A stretch of DNA of 64,000 bases from an uncultured Steroidobacter sp. (lineage in GTDB: Bacteria; Pseudomonadota; Gammaproteobacteria; Steroidobacterales; Steroidobacteraceae). The notes beneath the pieces were generated by a model. It had not been told where the DNA came from. It saw only the letters and a program-made list of their open reading frames with translations, and made no database searches. How positions within the stretch are numbered: position 1 is the stretch's first letter; each line of letters opens with the position of its first letter. The position numbers and the translations under genes were made by a program. Below, piece by piece: positions 27,457 to 36,018 of the stretch. The DNA lies in contig CALMII010000019.1 of the NCBI GenBank assembly GCA_937864115.1, forward strand, positions 62,001-126,000. The letters run 5' to 3'.

Positions 27457-28782
27457 TCAATTTCGCACCGCCCGAAGACTAAACTGATGCCTCACGTCCC
27501 GTAGTACCTCGTTGAATTCCGCATGGAATTGCGCGTAGCGCGCCGGCAAGGGCATCTGATCCCGTACGCGGCGTGCTGTGGGAAGAATTCCTTGGGCAGC
27601 CAACTCTTCGGCCTTTGCCCGCAGCGAGACCATTGCTTGTTCCCTTCTGGCTGATCTCTTGTTCCTACGATCCTGCTGCCAGCGGGCTACGATTGCTGCT
27701 GATTCACGTGGAAAAAGCTTGCGTAAAGAAGCCGGCTCCACTTTCAGCCGGCGAGCCAAAGCGGCCAACGAGAGACCTGTGGTCTCCACAGTAGCCCTGC
27801 GTAATTCCTCCGCCAATCGCGCCCGACGCTTGTCGTCGATCGAACGGTACTTTCGACGGTGGACCCGAACGGCCTCCGTAGCAGGAGCACGCATGGCCGT
27901 AGTAGCGCCGTTAAGCACATCGGCGATGTCGCAACCAAATCTGTCGGCAGTCGCCACAAGCCAGGACAACGAGGGTCGCCGCCGGCCAGACATCCAATCG
28001 TGCAAACTACTCTTCGCAACGCCAATCGCCTGCGCAAGATGTGCAGCCTCGCCTTGGAAGTACACAGACGCGGCGCGCTCCAAGAAGACCCTTGTGTTCC
28101 GGGCAGAGGACCAGCCACCGGTCTCCCATGCGGGGTGAGCCAACAAAGTATGAACAAGCCTAGAGATACGCACGCTCTGGTTGGAAGTCTTTCGTGCGTG
28201 CAGAACCTCTTCCAGGGGCCGGCCACAACGGACACAAGAGACGGGCCTTCGAGCAACTCGGCGCCATTTCGACCGCGCAGTGCAGGCACAACCAGCGACA
28301 AGCTCTACTTCATGAATCGGGCAAGCACTTACGACTGCAATATCCCAAAGGAGGTGGGCGTACGGATTCTGAACCGGGCAAAGCGGACACCACCTGCGCT
28401 CCCGGGCCATAAGACCGGAAGTGTTTACCGCGGCAGCGAGCGGCATGAGTGTCAATGCATTCAGATCAGTGCAACGCGTGTTCTCCTGCAAGAACTCGAT
28501 CCAACGTTGAGTGACAGTTAGTCCAGCGTTGAAAAACGGTTGGCCCGTTACAAGCCGCTTCAACTTGCCATCCTCACGAATACGTGCAGAGGCAGCCGGT
28601 AACGTGCAAAAGTCGCGAACAGTCACATGGTGCTCCCACGCCAACCGCTCTACATAACTGGTCAAGCTCTCCCGCGATCCAGTTCCCATGCCGATTGGCT
28701 CAAGTCGGTACAGCTGAGTCCTCGGCAACGTTTCGATCGCCGGAAGCTCCCCGAGCACCGGGTACTGCTCGACAGACTTCAT
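27457..28782 (-). CDS. tniQ: TniQ-family target-selection protein
   Basis: 441 aa, beginning three bases after the tnsC stop. The N-terminal TniQ domain carries zinc-binding pairs: C132/C135 (WCPLCPVQ), C154/H157 (CPIHEVEL), and C165 or C167 with C183/C186 (CVRCGRPL). The C-terminal half has helix-turn-helix segments (HLAQAIGVAKSSLHDWMSG; LSLAALARRLKVEPASLRKLF). In Tn7-like and Tn5053-like elements TniQ/TnsD proteins choose the insertion site and recruit TnsC. No second TnsD-like or TnsE gene is present, so this would be the only selector. The length suits a short TnsD-like TniQ. Confidence 0.85.
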   Translation of the reverse strand: MKSVEQYPVLGELPAIETLPRTQLYRLEPIGMGTGSRESLTSYVERLAWEHHVTVRDFCTLPAASARIREDGKLKRLVTGQPFFNAGLTVTQRWIEFLQENTRCTDLNALTLMPLAAAVNTSGLMARERRWCPLCPVQNPYAHLLWDIAVVSACPIHEVELVAGCACTARSKWRRVARRPVSCVRCGRPLEEVLHARKTSNQSVRISRLVHTLLAHPAWETGGWSSARNTRVFLERAASVYFQGEAAHLAQAIGVAKSSLHDWMSGRRRPSLSWLVATADRFGCDIADVLNGATTAMRAPATEAVRVHRRKYRSIDDKRRARLAEELRRATVETTGLSLAALARRLKVEPASLRKLFPRESAAIVARWQQDRRNKRSARREQAMVSLRAKAEELAAQGILPTARRVRDQMPLPARYAQFHAEFNEVLRDVRHQFSLRAVRN

Positions 28783-28785
28783 GCG

Positions 28786-29805
28786 CTATGCAGACTCCAG
28801 CCAATCGACCGAACGCATTCCGTATGTTGCAGGCGCGAGGAGTTTTTCACCTTCCAAAGTCTCGTCAAGAATGGTGGCAAGAGCGGCTTCCGAGAGAAGT
28901 GCCTTGCGCAGGTAGTCATCTTTCCATCGGCCGCCGCCGTGCAGAGCCAACGAGAGCGCTCTCGTCAATGTATCCTTGAGCGTGCCAATGCAACCGGCGC
29001 AGGCCGTCTGCAGGTGCGAGCTGTACTTTGTAAGGTCTGGGATGGTTGTTAACGGAAGTCGCCTCTCAAGCGTTCGAAGCGAGCTGCGAAACTGTGCCTC
29101 GTCTCTACCCGTCAGGTATCGACTGAAATGGATCACAGCGGTGCGCCGCGCAAGCTGGCCACTCAACATTGCCAGCTTGTACAGATCGTATGACCCAACG
29201 AGCGCGAGAGTGGCACCGGAAAAGTTCGCGATCGATTTCAGCGCGTTCATATGCGCAATAAGAGTCTTATCACCGCAGCCCGCAAGGATGTGTGCCGCTT
29301 CGTCGATGATCACCAACCGAGTACGGCGATGCGTGAGCGCTTCTTCGATTGCCTCTCTGAGTCCAGCAACTGTGCTCAGGTCGTTCTTGCTCGACACAAC
29401 CTGGTTCTTTGGCAACTTACGATCCAGGAGCGGTTCATTCAGTCCCTCACCAATTCGGGTATAGAGAACCCGCCAAGAGAACTGCTTTTCACCAGTCGCT
29501 TTAGCTTCTACCGACACGAACGGGACGAAGCTCGGATCCGATTGCTGATCGGCCTTGTACATTTCGGCGAAACGTCTCTGGGCTGCTTTAGCTGTCGCCG
29601 ACTTACCGGCTCCGCTAGGGCCAATGAGAAGAATGAGGTCAGAGCCGGTTCCGCGTGCAGAGAGAGTGACTAGGTCGCCGAGCATTTCGTCCATCCTGGG
29701 GTGCCGGACGACCACTTCCTCGAAGTACTCCAGCTTCTTGTCTACCGACAGATCCAGCACTTGTTCTCGCGTTACGCCGCGGACGCGGGCGTCAGTAGAG
29801 CTCAT
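28786..29805 (-). CDS. tnsC: TnsC/TniB-like AAA+ ATPase of the transposition module
   Basis: 339 aa from ATG 29805 (MSSTDARVRG), inside the end of tnsB with a 14-bp overlap. Walker A is GPSGAGKS (62-69) and Walker B LVIIDEAAH (164-172), then a sensor segment (GATLALVGSYDLYKL). In this family the ATPase forms a filament or ring on target DNA and licenses the transposase. The gene order tnsA-tnsB-tnsC-tniQ on one strand is that of Tn7-like elements. Both nucleotide motifs look intact, so it may be functional. Confidence 0.87.
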   Translation of the reverse strand: MSSTDARVRGVTREQVLDLSVDKKLEYFEEVVVRHPRMDEMLGDLVTLSARGTGSDLILLIGPSGAGKSATAKAAQRRFAEMYKADQQSDPSFVPFVSVEAKATGEKQFSWRVLYTRIGEGLNEPLLDRKLPKNQVVSSKNDLSTVAGLREAIEEALTHRRTRLVIIDEAAHILAGCGDKTLIAHMNALKSIANFSGATLALVGSYDLYKLAMLSGQLARRTAVIHFSRYLTGRDEAQFRSSLRTLERRLPLTTIPDLTKYSSHLQTACAGCIGTLKDTLTRALSLALHGGGRWKDDYLRKALLSEAALATILDETLEGEKLLAPATYGMRSVDWLESA

Positions 29806-31852
29806 ACTCTTCCTCCTCCTCGGGGTATGCGGACTCAGGGCTACTTGATTTCGCAGGCTCCACAACCTGCTCTTCGCTGACCGGAGCGGCGCTCGGCCCT
29901 TCAGCGTCCACGGCGGTCAGCTTCAACGCGTCGTAGATCCTTCGCGTCTCTTGGATCTCTTCTCTCAGCCTGCTATCGAAGGCAGTCTTGTCGAGCACGC
30001 GTGTCCATTCCGCAATGCGCTCCGGAGTGAGCTCCTGCTTCTTGACCCCAGCACGCACCGCCATCTCCTCGTAGTAGTTCTCTAGCTCGCGTCGAGTCAT
30101 GCCGCGCAGTTGTCCCACCAGCTTGCACACGCACTGATGCCACGCCTTATTGATAAGCGCATAGCAGACACGGGCGTCCCAAGGATCGACGCGCACCGGA
30201 ATTTCCTTCGTTCCCGGCCGGGCCGACTTGAACGCATTGGTCCAATACCAAAGATGACCGACCTTGACGCCGCGCTGTGGGTCCAACTTGCGAGTGCCCT
30301 TCGGCTCGACCGGGGGACATGTCTCAATGAGGAAGGTTCTATCCAGCTTTAACATCCGGTGCAGGCGCAATCCGGTCTCCGTGAGGCGTGCCTGCAGGTG
30401 TTGCTCCGGCTGCTCTCCGTGTGCGGGATGCAGCTCTGTCCCATAGATGTCACGGAAATACTTATCGAGTGCACCGTGCAAGGCCGGAAGTGTCCATTCG
30501 GCGTGCCGATCCGGCGATACAGCCTTCGTTACCGTACGAACGTTCTTGAGCTGCTTTGTATTGCCAGCAAGGTTGTGGATGAGTTGCGTATGCGCAGTTC
30601 CGAAGACTCGCTCCATGACACTGCCGTGCCTCGGGTGACCGGCTGGCCGGTAGCGCAGGGTCACTCCATAAATTTCGCAGACGCGCTTGAAGGCACCGCT
30701 CCGGAACTCAGCGCCATTGTCGACAACAATCGTACAAGGGAGCCGCCCATGACGCCTTACGATGTCCCGCAGGACCATCATGCACGAGCGATACGACGGC
30801 GCATCAAAAGACAGATAGAAGCCGACGATCGCGCGAGACTCGGCATCGATAGCAAGCGACAGCCATGGGCGCTTCAGGACTTTCTTCGAGTCTCCCGAAA
30901 CGAGTGTGATATCCAGCGGCGTGTGATCAATGTGGATGTATTCGAATGGCCGCACCCCGTGAATCGGTGCCGATGCTTTCAGATACCAAATGATGGGAGC
31001 TTTCTGGTATGCGCTGCGCTTGCCCTCGCGTTGCCGAACTGATTTGTGCCTTTCGATTTCCAAGTTGAAAGACTTGGTCGAGCATGGCGTCAGGCCCTTT
31101 TCCTGACACGCCTTGACGAAATCCTTGAAGACCTTCGACTTGTTCGGGCTGCTCGGCTGGTTGTAGCTCTTCGCGATCTCCTCGATGACAGCGATAACCT
31201 CCTTTGGCATCTTCCTGTCTCTGTTGCCGCGGCCGCGCACATTCCCAATCAACGCAAGGTTACGCGCCACCGGATTCACACCTGCATCGCGCACCTGCTT
31301 TCGGATCCTTCGTAGACTTCGGGACGACATTGGCGTCGCCGATGGATCGATCGCCGCGAAATCAAGTGCCCTTCCTCTCTCAACAGCCCTGGCAAGTTCT
31401 TCCGGCGAATATGAACCGACCCTTACTGGGCCAACCGATACGACGCTCGTATTTGTCGCGTCGGTGATTCGGATCTGCCCATTGCGATAGTGACTCTCCA
31501 GTGTCTGGACAGAGACCTCCGTAGAGCCGTTTTCGTGCACTAGCGTTGCGTGTTCGGTTCCGACAAGCGTGACGGTGTAGTCCTTGCCTTCGTACGAGAT
31601 GATCGCGCCCGGCTGAATCGAGGCGATGCCGTCAACTTTCTCCTGAAGCCCGTAGTTGCCGATGTCGTCCGCCTCCAACCGTCGAGAGAATTCCAGCGTG
31701 CTCTCATCTCTGTACACCCGTGATCGGTTTGTGTTGGCAAGGGGCTCAGCCGAGAGGTCGTAAGTCAGCAGCCCATCAGCAACGGCCTTATAGACGTCGT
31801 CAGCGGTAAAGCCCGCATGCAACAGTTCAGTTGCAAGAGTGTCGTTATCCAC
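29792..31852 (-). CDS. tnsB: TnsB-like DDE transposase (Mu/IS481 integrase core)
   Basis: 686 aa from GTG 31852 (VDNDTLATELL), which overlaps the stop of the upstream tnsA-type tail by eight bases as in native tnsAB pairs. The open frame extends 27 codons further, but only across that tail. The RNase H core has D309 (YIHIDHTP), D378 (VVDNGAEF) and E414 (SVMERVFG), so 35 residues separate the second and third acid (DD35E). N-terminal DNA-binding segments precede it and a Mu-transposase C-terminal beta-barrel (GVKVGHLWYWTNAF) follows. It ends in an acidic tail (YPEEEEEYELY), a likely TnsC-contacting end. All catalytic residues are present. Confidence 0.88.
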   Translation of the reverse strand: MDNDTLATELLHAGFTADDVYKAVADGLLTYDLSAEPLANTNRSRVYRDESTLEFSRRLEADDIGNYGLQEKVDGIASIQPGAIISYEGKDYTVTLVGTEHATLVHENGSTEVSVQTLESHYRNGQIRITDATNTSVVSVGPVRVGSYSPEELARAVERGRALDFAAIDPSATPMSSRSLRRIRKQVRDAGVNPVARNLALIGNVRGRGNRDRKMPKEVIAVIEEIAKSYNQPSSPNKSKVFKDFVKACQEKGLTPCSTKSFNLEIERHKSVRQREGKRSAYQKAPIIWYLKASAPIHGVRPFEYIHIDHTPLDITLVSGDSKKVLKRPWLSLAIDAESRAIVGFYLSFDAPSYRSCMMVLRDIVRRHGRLPCTIVVDNGAEFRSGAFKRVCEIYGVTLRYRPAGHPRHGSVMERVFGTAHTQLIHNLAGNTKQLKNVRTVTKAVSPDRHAEWTLPALHGALDKYFRDIYGTELHPAHGEQPEQHLQARLTETGLRLHRMLKLDRTFLIETCPPVEPKGTRKLDPQRGVKVGHLWYWTNAFKSARPGTKEIPVRVDPWDARVCYALINKAWHQCVCKLVGQLRGMTRRELENYYEEMAVRAGVKKQELTPERIAEWTRVLDKTAFDSRLREEIQETRRIYDALKLTAVDAEGPSAAPVSEEQVVEPAKSSSPESAYPEEEEEYELY

Positions 31853-32354
31853 GCGACATCTCCGCGCCAACAGCCTTACCGAGTTCCATGAGATTGACGG
31901 GTGTGCCAGCGCCGCGCTCAGCAAGAAGTTCATGAATCCGTGTGAAAGCCCGGTCGCTCACTGGCTGCACCCTGGGTGCGAGGGAGCGCAGGTTCACTCC
32001 ATGGAGTTCGCAAGCGCGCCTGAAGGCGTCACTTCTGAAGTCGGCACCGTTGTCGACAACAATCGTGTCGGGGAAGCGTCCATGACGTCTTACGACGTCC
32101 TGCAGGACCATCATGCAGGAGCGATACGACGGCGGATCGAACGACAGGTGGAAACCAACCATCGCACGAGACTCCGCATCAATAGCAAGTGAAAGCCACG
32201 GCCGACCCAGGACCTTCCTCGAGTCCCCTGAAGCCAGGGGGATGTCCAGCGGCGCGTGATCGATGTGGATGCACTCGAATGGCCGTAGACGGTGAATCGG
32301 CGCCGATGCTTTCAGACGCCACACAATGGGAGCTTTCTGACACGCGCTACCCAT
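31845..32354 (-). pseudogene. recombination remnant: tnsB core fragment fused to a tnsA C-terminal tail
   Basis: The 169-codon frame starts directly at the end of tnsA. Its first ~120 codons (SACQKAPIVWRLKASAPIH onward) repeat residues ~280-400 of the intact TnsB, with both catalytic Asp (HIDHAPLD, VVDNGADF) but not the Glu. It then jumps to a tail (VSDRAFTRIHELLAERGAG ... ELGKAVGAEMSRG) homologous to the last ~40 residues of the neighbouring TnsA. This is what remains if two tandem tnsA-tnsB copies lost the first tnsB's ends and nearly all of the second tnsA. Without the DDE glutamate it cannot be an active transposase. Confidence 0.85.
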
Positions 32355-33036
32355 GCGACTGCTCCGAGCCGATGGCCTTGCCGAGTTCGATCAGGTCGCC
32401 AAGTGTGATGGCGCCGTGCTCAGCAAGACATTCACGAATCCGTGCGAGAGCCTTGTCGCGCACTGGGTGCGCCCCGGCCATGTAGTAGTCCTTGAGGAAG
32501 AGGATGTTCTCCACAAGAACGCCCGGATGCTCATCTGCTGTTCGCAGCCGGTACTGGATCCCGAACTCATGCAAGTGCGCCTCAACTTGAGGGCAGTTCC
32601 AGCGGGCGCCATCTCGAGTGAAACGGTCGGGGTGTTTCGCCGCCAGCTTCTCCAAGCGTGCTTGCTCTCTCCATTCGTCAATGCAAACGCAGTCGCGTTT
32701 CAGTAGGAGCACGTCCGGTGTGTGCTGAATCCGGCTGACCTTCTTCGTGAACGGATCAGCGATGCGCAGATCCAGCATCAGGGGCTGCGGGTAGTATTCG
32801 AGTACGTCGGGATCGAACTCGTATTGAAGGAAAGCCGGAAACTCGACGTGGAGACTCTCGGCAACCACCGTGCGCAGCATCTTCCTGCTTGGATAGTGGG
32901 ACAGTACGTTCCCGAGCCGGGACTGCACCTTTCGTACTGGCGATTCACGTCGCGCTTTCTCCACCAGCCGACGACCGGCCTCTGGCAGGCCGATCCGGTC
33001 GAAATACGATTCCAACTCCGCACGGGTACTCATCAT
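32347..33036 (-). CDS. tnsA: TnsA-like endonuclease
   Basis: 229 aa from ATG 33036 (MMSTRAELESYFDR). An alternative ATG lies 6 codons further up at 33054. TnsA cuts the 5' ends of the transposon so that it excises rather than co-integrates. The restriction-like fold is visible: an early acid in EFPAFLQYEFDPDVLEYYPQP, then RIQHTPDVLLLKRD (core Asp), then DEWREQARLEKLA, where a Lys normally completes the site. The C-terminal winged segment follows (RIRECLAEHGAITLGDLIELG). It is the first gene of the leftward module. The remnant begins in its last codons. Confidence 0.82.
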   Translation of the reverse strand: MMSTRAELESYFDRIGLPEAGRRLVEKARRESPVRKVQSRLGNVLSHYPSRKMLRTVVAESLHVEFPAFLQYEFDPDVLEYYPQPLMLDLRIADPFTKKVSRIQHTPDVLLLKRDCVCIDEWREQARLEKLAAKHPDRFTRDGARWNCPQVEAHLHEFGIQYRLRTADEHPGVLVENILFLKDYYMAGAHPVRDKALARIRECLAEHGAITLGDLIELGKAIGSEQSHG

Positions 33037-33134
33037 GGTTCTGCTACTCCACACGTCCCGCGGTATGCGGTGACTTTCGACGTGTAGTCACGCATTGCGC
33101 GAGTTCGGCCCGGTTTTTTGCTATATGTATCTAT

Positions 33135-33152
33135 AGTGTCATTAATGACACT
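33135..33152. promoter_or_regulatory. perfect 18-bp palindrome, candidate operator
   Basis: AGTGTCATTAATGACACT reads identically on both strands and lies in the divergent gap between tnsA and the DUF6471 gene, close to AT-rich promoter-like sequence (CTATATGTATCTATAG). It could be an operator for the downstream regulator or a transposase end site. Confidence 0.55.
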
Positions 33153-33213
33153 TTTGAGCAATGGGACGAAACCTCCCGTAAGCTTCTGTCAAATGCTTTT
33201 GACGGAGTTCGCC

Positions 33214-33450
33214 GTGTCCGAGGAGTTCTATACGGAGGCAAGTCGGATCCTGAAGGCCGAGCTAAAGCGGCGAGGCCTGAGCTACAAGGACCTTGCCCGC
33301 CTGGTGCCCGACGAAAACTACGTTCAGCTCAAGACCAAGATTGCTCGAGGGTCATTCTCGGCAGGCTTTTTCATCAAAGTGCTGAGGGCCATTGGGGCCA
33401 CAAAGATCGATGTCGGAGACCTGAGTGTAGAAGCACGCTCTCCGAGGTAG
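33214..33450 (+). CDS. DUF6471-family small HTH-like protein
   Basis: 78 aa from GTG 33214 (VSEEFYTEASRIL), with GGAG six bases upstream; the open frame runs up to 33118 without a comparable site. ASRILKAELKRRGLSYKDLARLV...IARGSFSAGFFIKVLRAIG is the DUF6471 pattern, a short helix-turn-helix-like fold seen next to restriction and mobile genes. It lies 130 bp before hsdR on the same strand and after a perfect palindrome, so a controller role for the restriction operon is a reasonable inference. No direct evidence supports this. Confidence 0.7.
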   Translation: MSEEFYTEASRILKAELKRRGLSYKDLARLVPDENYVQLKTKIARGSFSAGFFIKVLRAIGATKIDVGDLSVEARSPR

Positions 33451-33582
33451 AGCTGCGCATCGGGATATCCGACACGGACAATTCGCCTTGACGGCAGTAC
33501 CCTTCGGGTGCGCCAAAGGCGCGAGGCTGAAATAGAAGAGCGGAAACCGCCCCAGGGAACGCAGAGCGATCCGACCCAACTC

Positions 33583-36015
33583 ATGAACAAGTCCGACCTC
33601 AGCGAACGCGACATCTGCACGAAGTTCATCACGCCCGCCCTGCGTCAGGCCGGGTGGGACGAGATGCTGCAGATCCGTGAGGAAGTGAGCTTCACGAAAG
33701 GCCGGATCATCGTGCGCGGCAAGCTCGTGAGCCGCGGCAAGGCGAAGCGGGCTGACTATCTGCTCTACTACAAGCCGAACATTCCGCTCGCCATCATCGA
33801 GGCCAAGGACAACTCCCATAGCGTCGGCGACGGCATCCAGCAGGCGCTCGAGTACGCAACGACGCTCGACATCCCGTTCGTGTTCTCCTCCAACGGCGAC
33901 GGCTTTGTCTTCCACGACCGCACCGTCACGGGCGGCACCATCGAAACGAACCTGACCCTGGAATCCTTCCCCTCGCCTGATGAGCTCTGGGCCCGTTACA
34001 GCAAGTGGAAGGGACTGACGCCCGCGGCCGAGAAAGTGGTGCTGCAGGACTACTTCGACGACGGGAGCGGCAAGGCGCCGCGCTACTACCAGGTCAACGC
34101 GATCAACGCTGCGATGGAGGCCATCGCCAAGGGGCGCGACCGTGTCCTGCTGGTGATGGCGACCGGCACGGGCAAGACCTACACCGCCTTCCAGATCATC
34201 TGGCGTCTGTGGAAAGCGGGCCGCGCCAAACGCATCCTGTTCCTGGCCGACCGCAACGTGCTGATCGACCAGACCATGGTGAACGACTTTCGGCCGTTCG
34301 GTCCGGCGATGGCGAAGCTGTCCACGCGGTCCAAGACCATAGAGCGCGACGATGGCTCGAAGATCGACGTGACCTTGGCCCTCGACCAGAAGCGCCGCAT
34401 CGACACGGCCTACGAGATCTACCTTGGTCTTTATCAGGCCATCACCGGCCCTGAAGAGCGGCAGAAACTCTTTCGGGAATTCTCGCCCGATTTCTTCGAT
34501 CTGATCGTCATCGACGAGTGTCACCGGGGCAGCGCCGCCGAGGATTCAGCCTGGCGCGAAATCCTCGAGCACTTCTCCAGCGCTACGCAGATCGGTCTCA
34601 CCGCTACGCCGAAAGAAACGGAGTACGTCTCCAACATCAACTATTTCGGCGAACCGGTGTACTCGTATTCGCTGAAGCAAGGCATCCGCGATGGTTTCTT
34701 GGCGCCGTACAAGGTCGTCAAAGTTCACATCGACCGTGACATCGAAGGCTACCGGCCAGAGAAAGGTCAGGTCGATCGCGAGGGCGAGGAAGTCGAAGAC
34801 CGCATCTACAACGTGAAGGACTTCGACCGCACGCTCGTGTTGGATGAACGCACGCAGCTCGTAGCGCGCAAGGTGACAGAGTTCCTCAAGGGAAGTGGCG
34901 ACCGATTCCAGAAGGCCATCATCTTCTGCGTGGACCAGGAGCACGCCGCCCGAATGCGGCAGGCGCTCATCAAGGAAAACGGCGACCTGTACGCGGAGAA
35001 CAATCGGTATGTCATGCGCATCACCGGTAGCGACACCGAGGGTCAGGCCCAACTCGGCAACTTCATCGACCCTGAATCGCGCTACCCCGTACTGGTCACC
35101 ACGTCGCGCCTGCTTTCAACAGGCGTGGACGCGCAGACCTGCCGACTCATCGTGATCGACCGCGAGGTCGGCTCCATGACCGAGTTCAAGCAGATTGTCG
35201 GCCGCGGCACGCGCGTTCACGAGGACACACACAAGTACTACTTCACCCTCATCGACTTCCGCGGCGCGACGAATCACTTCGCCGACCCGGACTTCGATGG
35301 CGAACCAGTCCAGATCTACACTCCGGGCCCCGACCAACCAATCGATCCGCCGATCCCGCAGCCCGGCGAAGAGGATCCACCGGAAGAGCCCGGCGGCACC
35401 GTCATTGTCGATCCGCCAATCCCGCCGGGCACTAAAGGCGGCGAGAAGCAGAAGAAGATCTACGTCGATGGGGTCAAGGCAGTAATCGTTGCCGAGCGCA
35501 TCGAGTACCTGGACGAAAACGGCAAGCTGATCACCGAGAGCCTGCGTGACTTCACAAAGAGGGCCCTGCGCAACCGTTTCACCAGCCTCGATGACTTCCT
35601 CAAACGCTGGAAGGCCGCGGAGCGCAAGCAGATCATTGTCGAAGAACTCGCCGCCGAAGGTCTCGCCCTGGATGTGGTGGCAGAGGAACTCGGCAAGGAT
35701 CTGGACCCATTCGACCTGATCTGCCACATCGCCTTCGATCGAAAGCCGCTGACGCGTCGTGAGCGGGCCGAGAACGTGAAGAAGCGCGATGTGTTCACGA
35801 AGTACAGTCCGCAGGCGCGCACCGTGCTCGACGCACTGCTCGCCAAGTACGCCGACGAAGGCGTGCTCAACCTCGACGATGCCAATGTCCTGAAGATTCC
35901 TCCCTTCAGCACCATGGGCAGCGTCGTCCAGCTCATCAAATCGTTTGGAGACAAGGACGGCTTTGATCAGGCCGTTCGTGAACTCCAGTCCGCCCTCTAC
36001 CGAGATATCGCCTAA
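33583..36015 (+). CDS. hsdR: type I restriction enzyme, R subunit (EcoEI-like)
   Basis: 810 aa from ATG 33583 (MNKSDLSERDICTKFITPAL); a GTG at 33508 would add 25 residues that do not look like HsdR. The N-terminal nuclease has the E-x-K motif IIEAKD (E73, K75). The SF2 motor has TGTGKT (194-199), DECHRG (311-316), IGLTATP, and a late QIVGRGTRVHED. A Pro-rich linker (PIPQPGEEDPPEEPG) leads to the EcoEI_R_C domain. With HsdM and HsdS it translocates DNA from unmethylated sites and cleaves at a distance. All key motifs are intact. Confidence 0.95.
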   Translation: MNKSDLSERDICTKFITPALRQAGWDEMLQIREEVSFTKGRIIVRGKLVSRGKAKRADYLLYYKPNIPLAIIEAKDNSHSVGDGIQQALEYATTLDIPFVFSSNGDGFVFHDRTVTGGTIETNLTLESFPSPDELWARYSKWKGLTPAAEKVVLQDYFDDGSGKAPRYYQVNAINAAMEAIAKGRDRVLLVMATGTGKTYTAFQIIWRLWKAGRAKRILFLADRNVLIDQTMVNDFRPFGPAMAKLSTRSKTIERDDGSKIDVTLALDQKRRIDTAYEIYLGLYQAITGPEERQKLFREFSPDFFDLIVIDECHRGSAAEDSAWREILEHFSSATQIGLTATPKETEYVSNINYFGEPVYSYSLKQGIRDGFLAPYKVVKVHIDRDIEGYRPEKGQVDREGEEVEDRIYNVKDFDRTLVLDERTQLVARKVTEFLKGSGDRFQKAIIFCVDQEHAARMRQALIKENGDLYAENNRYVMRITGSDTEGQAQLGNFIDPESRYPVLVTTSRLLSTGVDAQTCRLIVIDREVGSMTEFKQIVGRGTRVHEDTHKYYFTLIDFRGATNHFADPDFDGEPVQIYTPGPDQPIDPPIPQPGEEDPPEEPGGTVIVDPPIPPGTKGGEKQKKIYVDGVKAVIVAERIEYLDENGKLITESLRDFTKRALRNRFTSLDDFLKRWKAAERKQIIVEELAAEGLALDVVAEELGKDLDPFDLICHIAFDRKPLTRRERAENVKKRDVFTKYSPQARTVLDALLAKYADEGVLNLDDANVLKIPPFSTMGSVVQLIKSFGDKDGFDQAVRELQSALYRDIA

Positions 36016-36018
36016 ACA

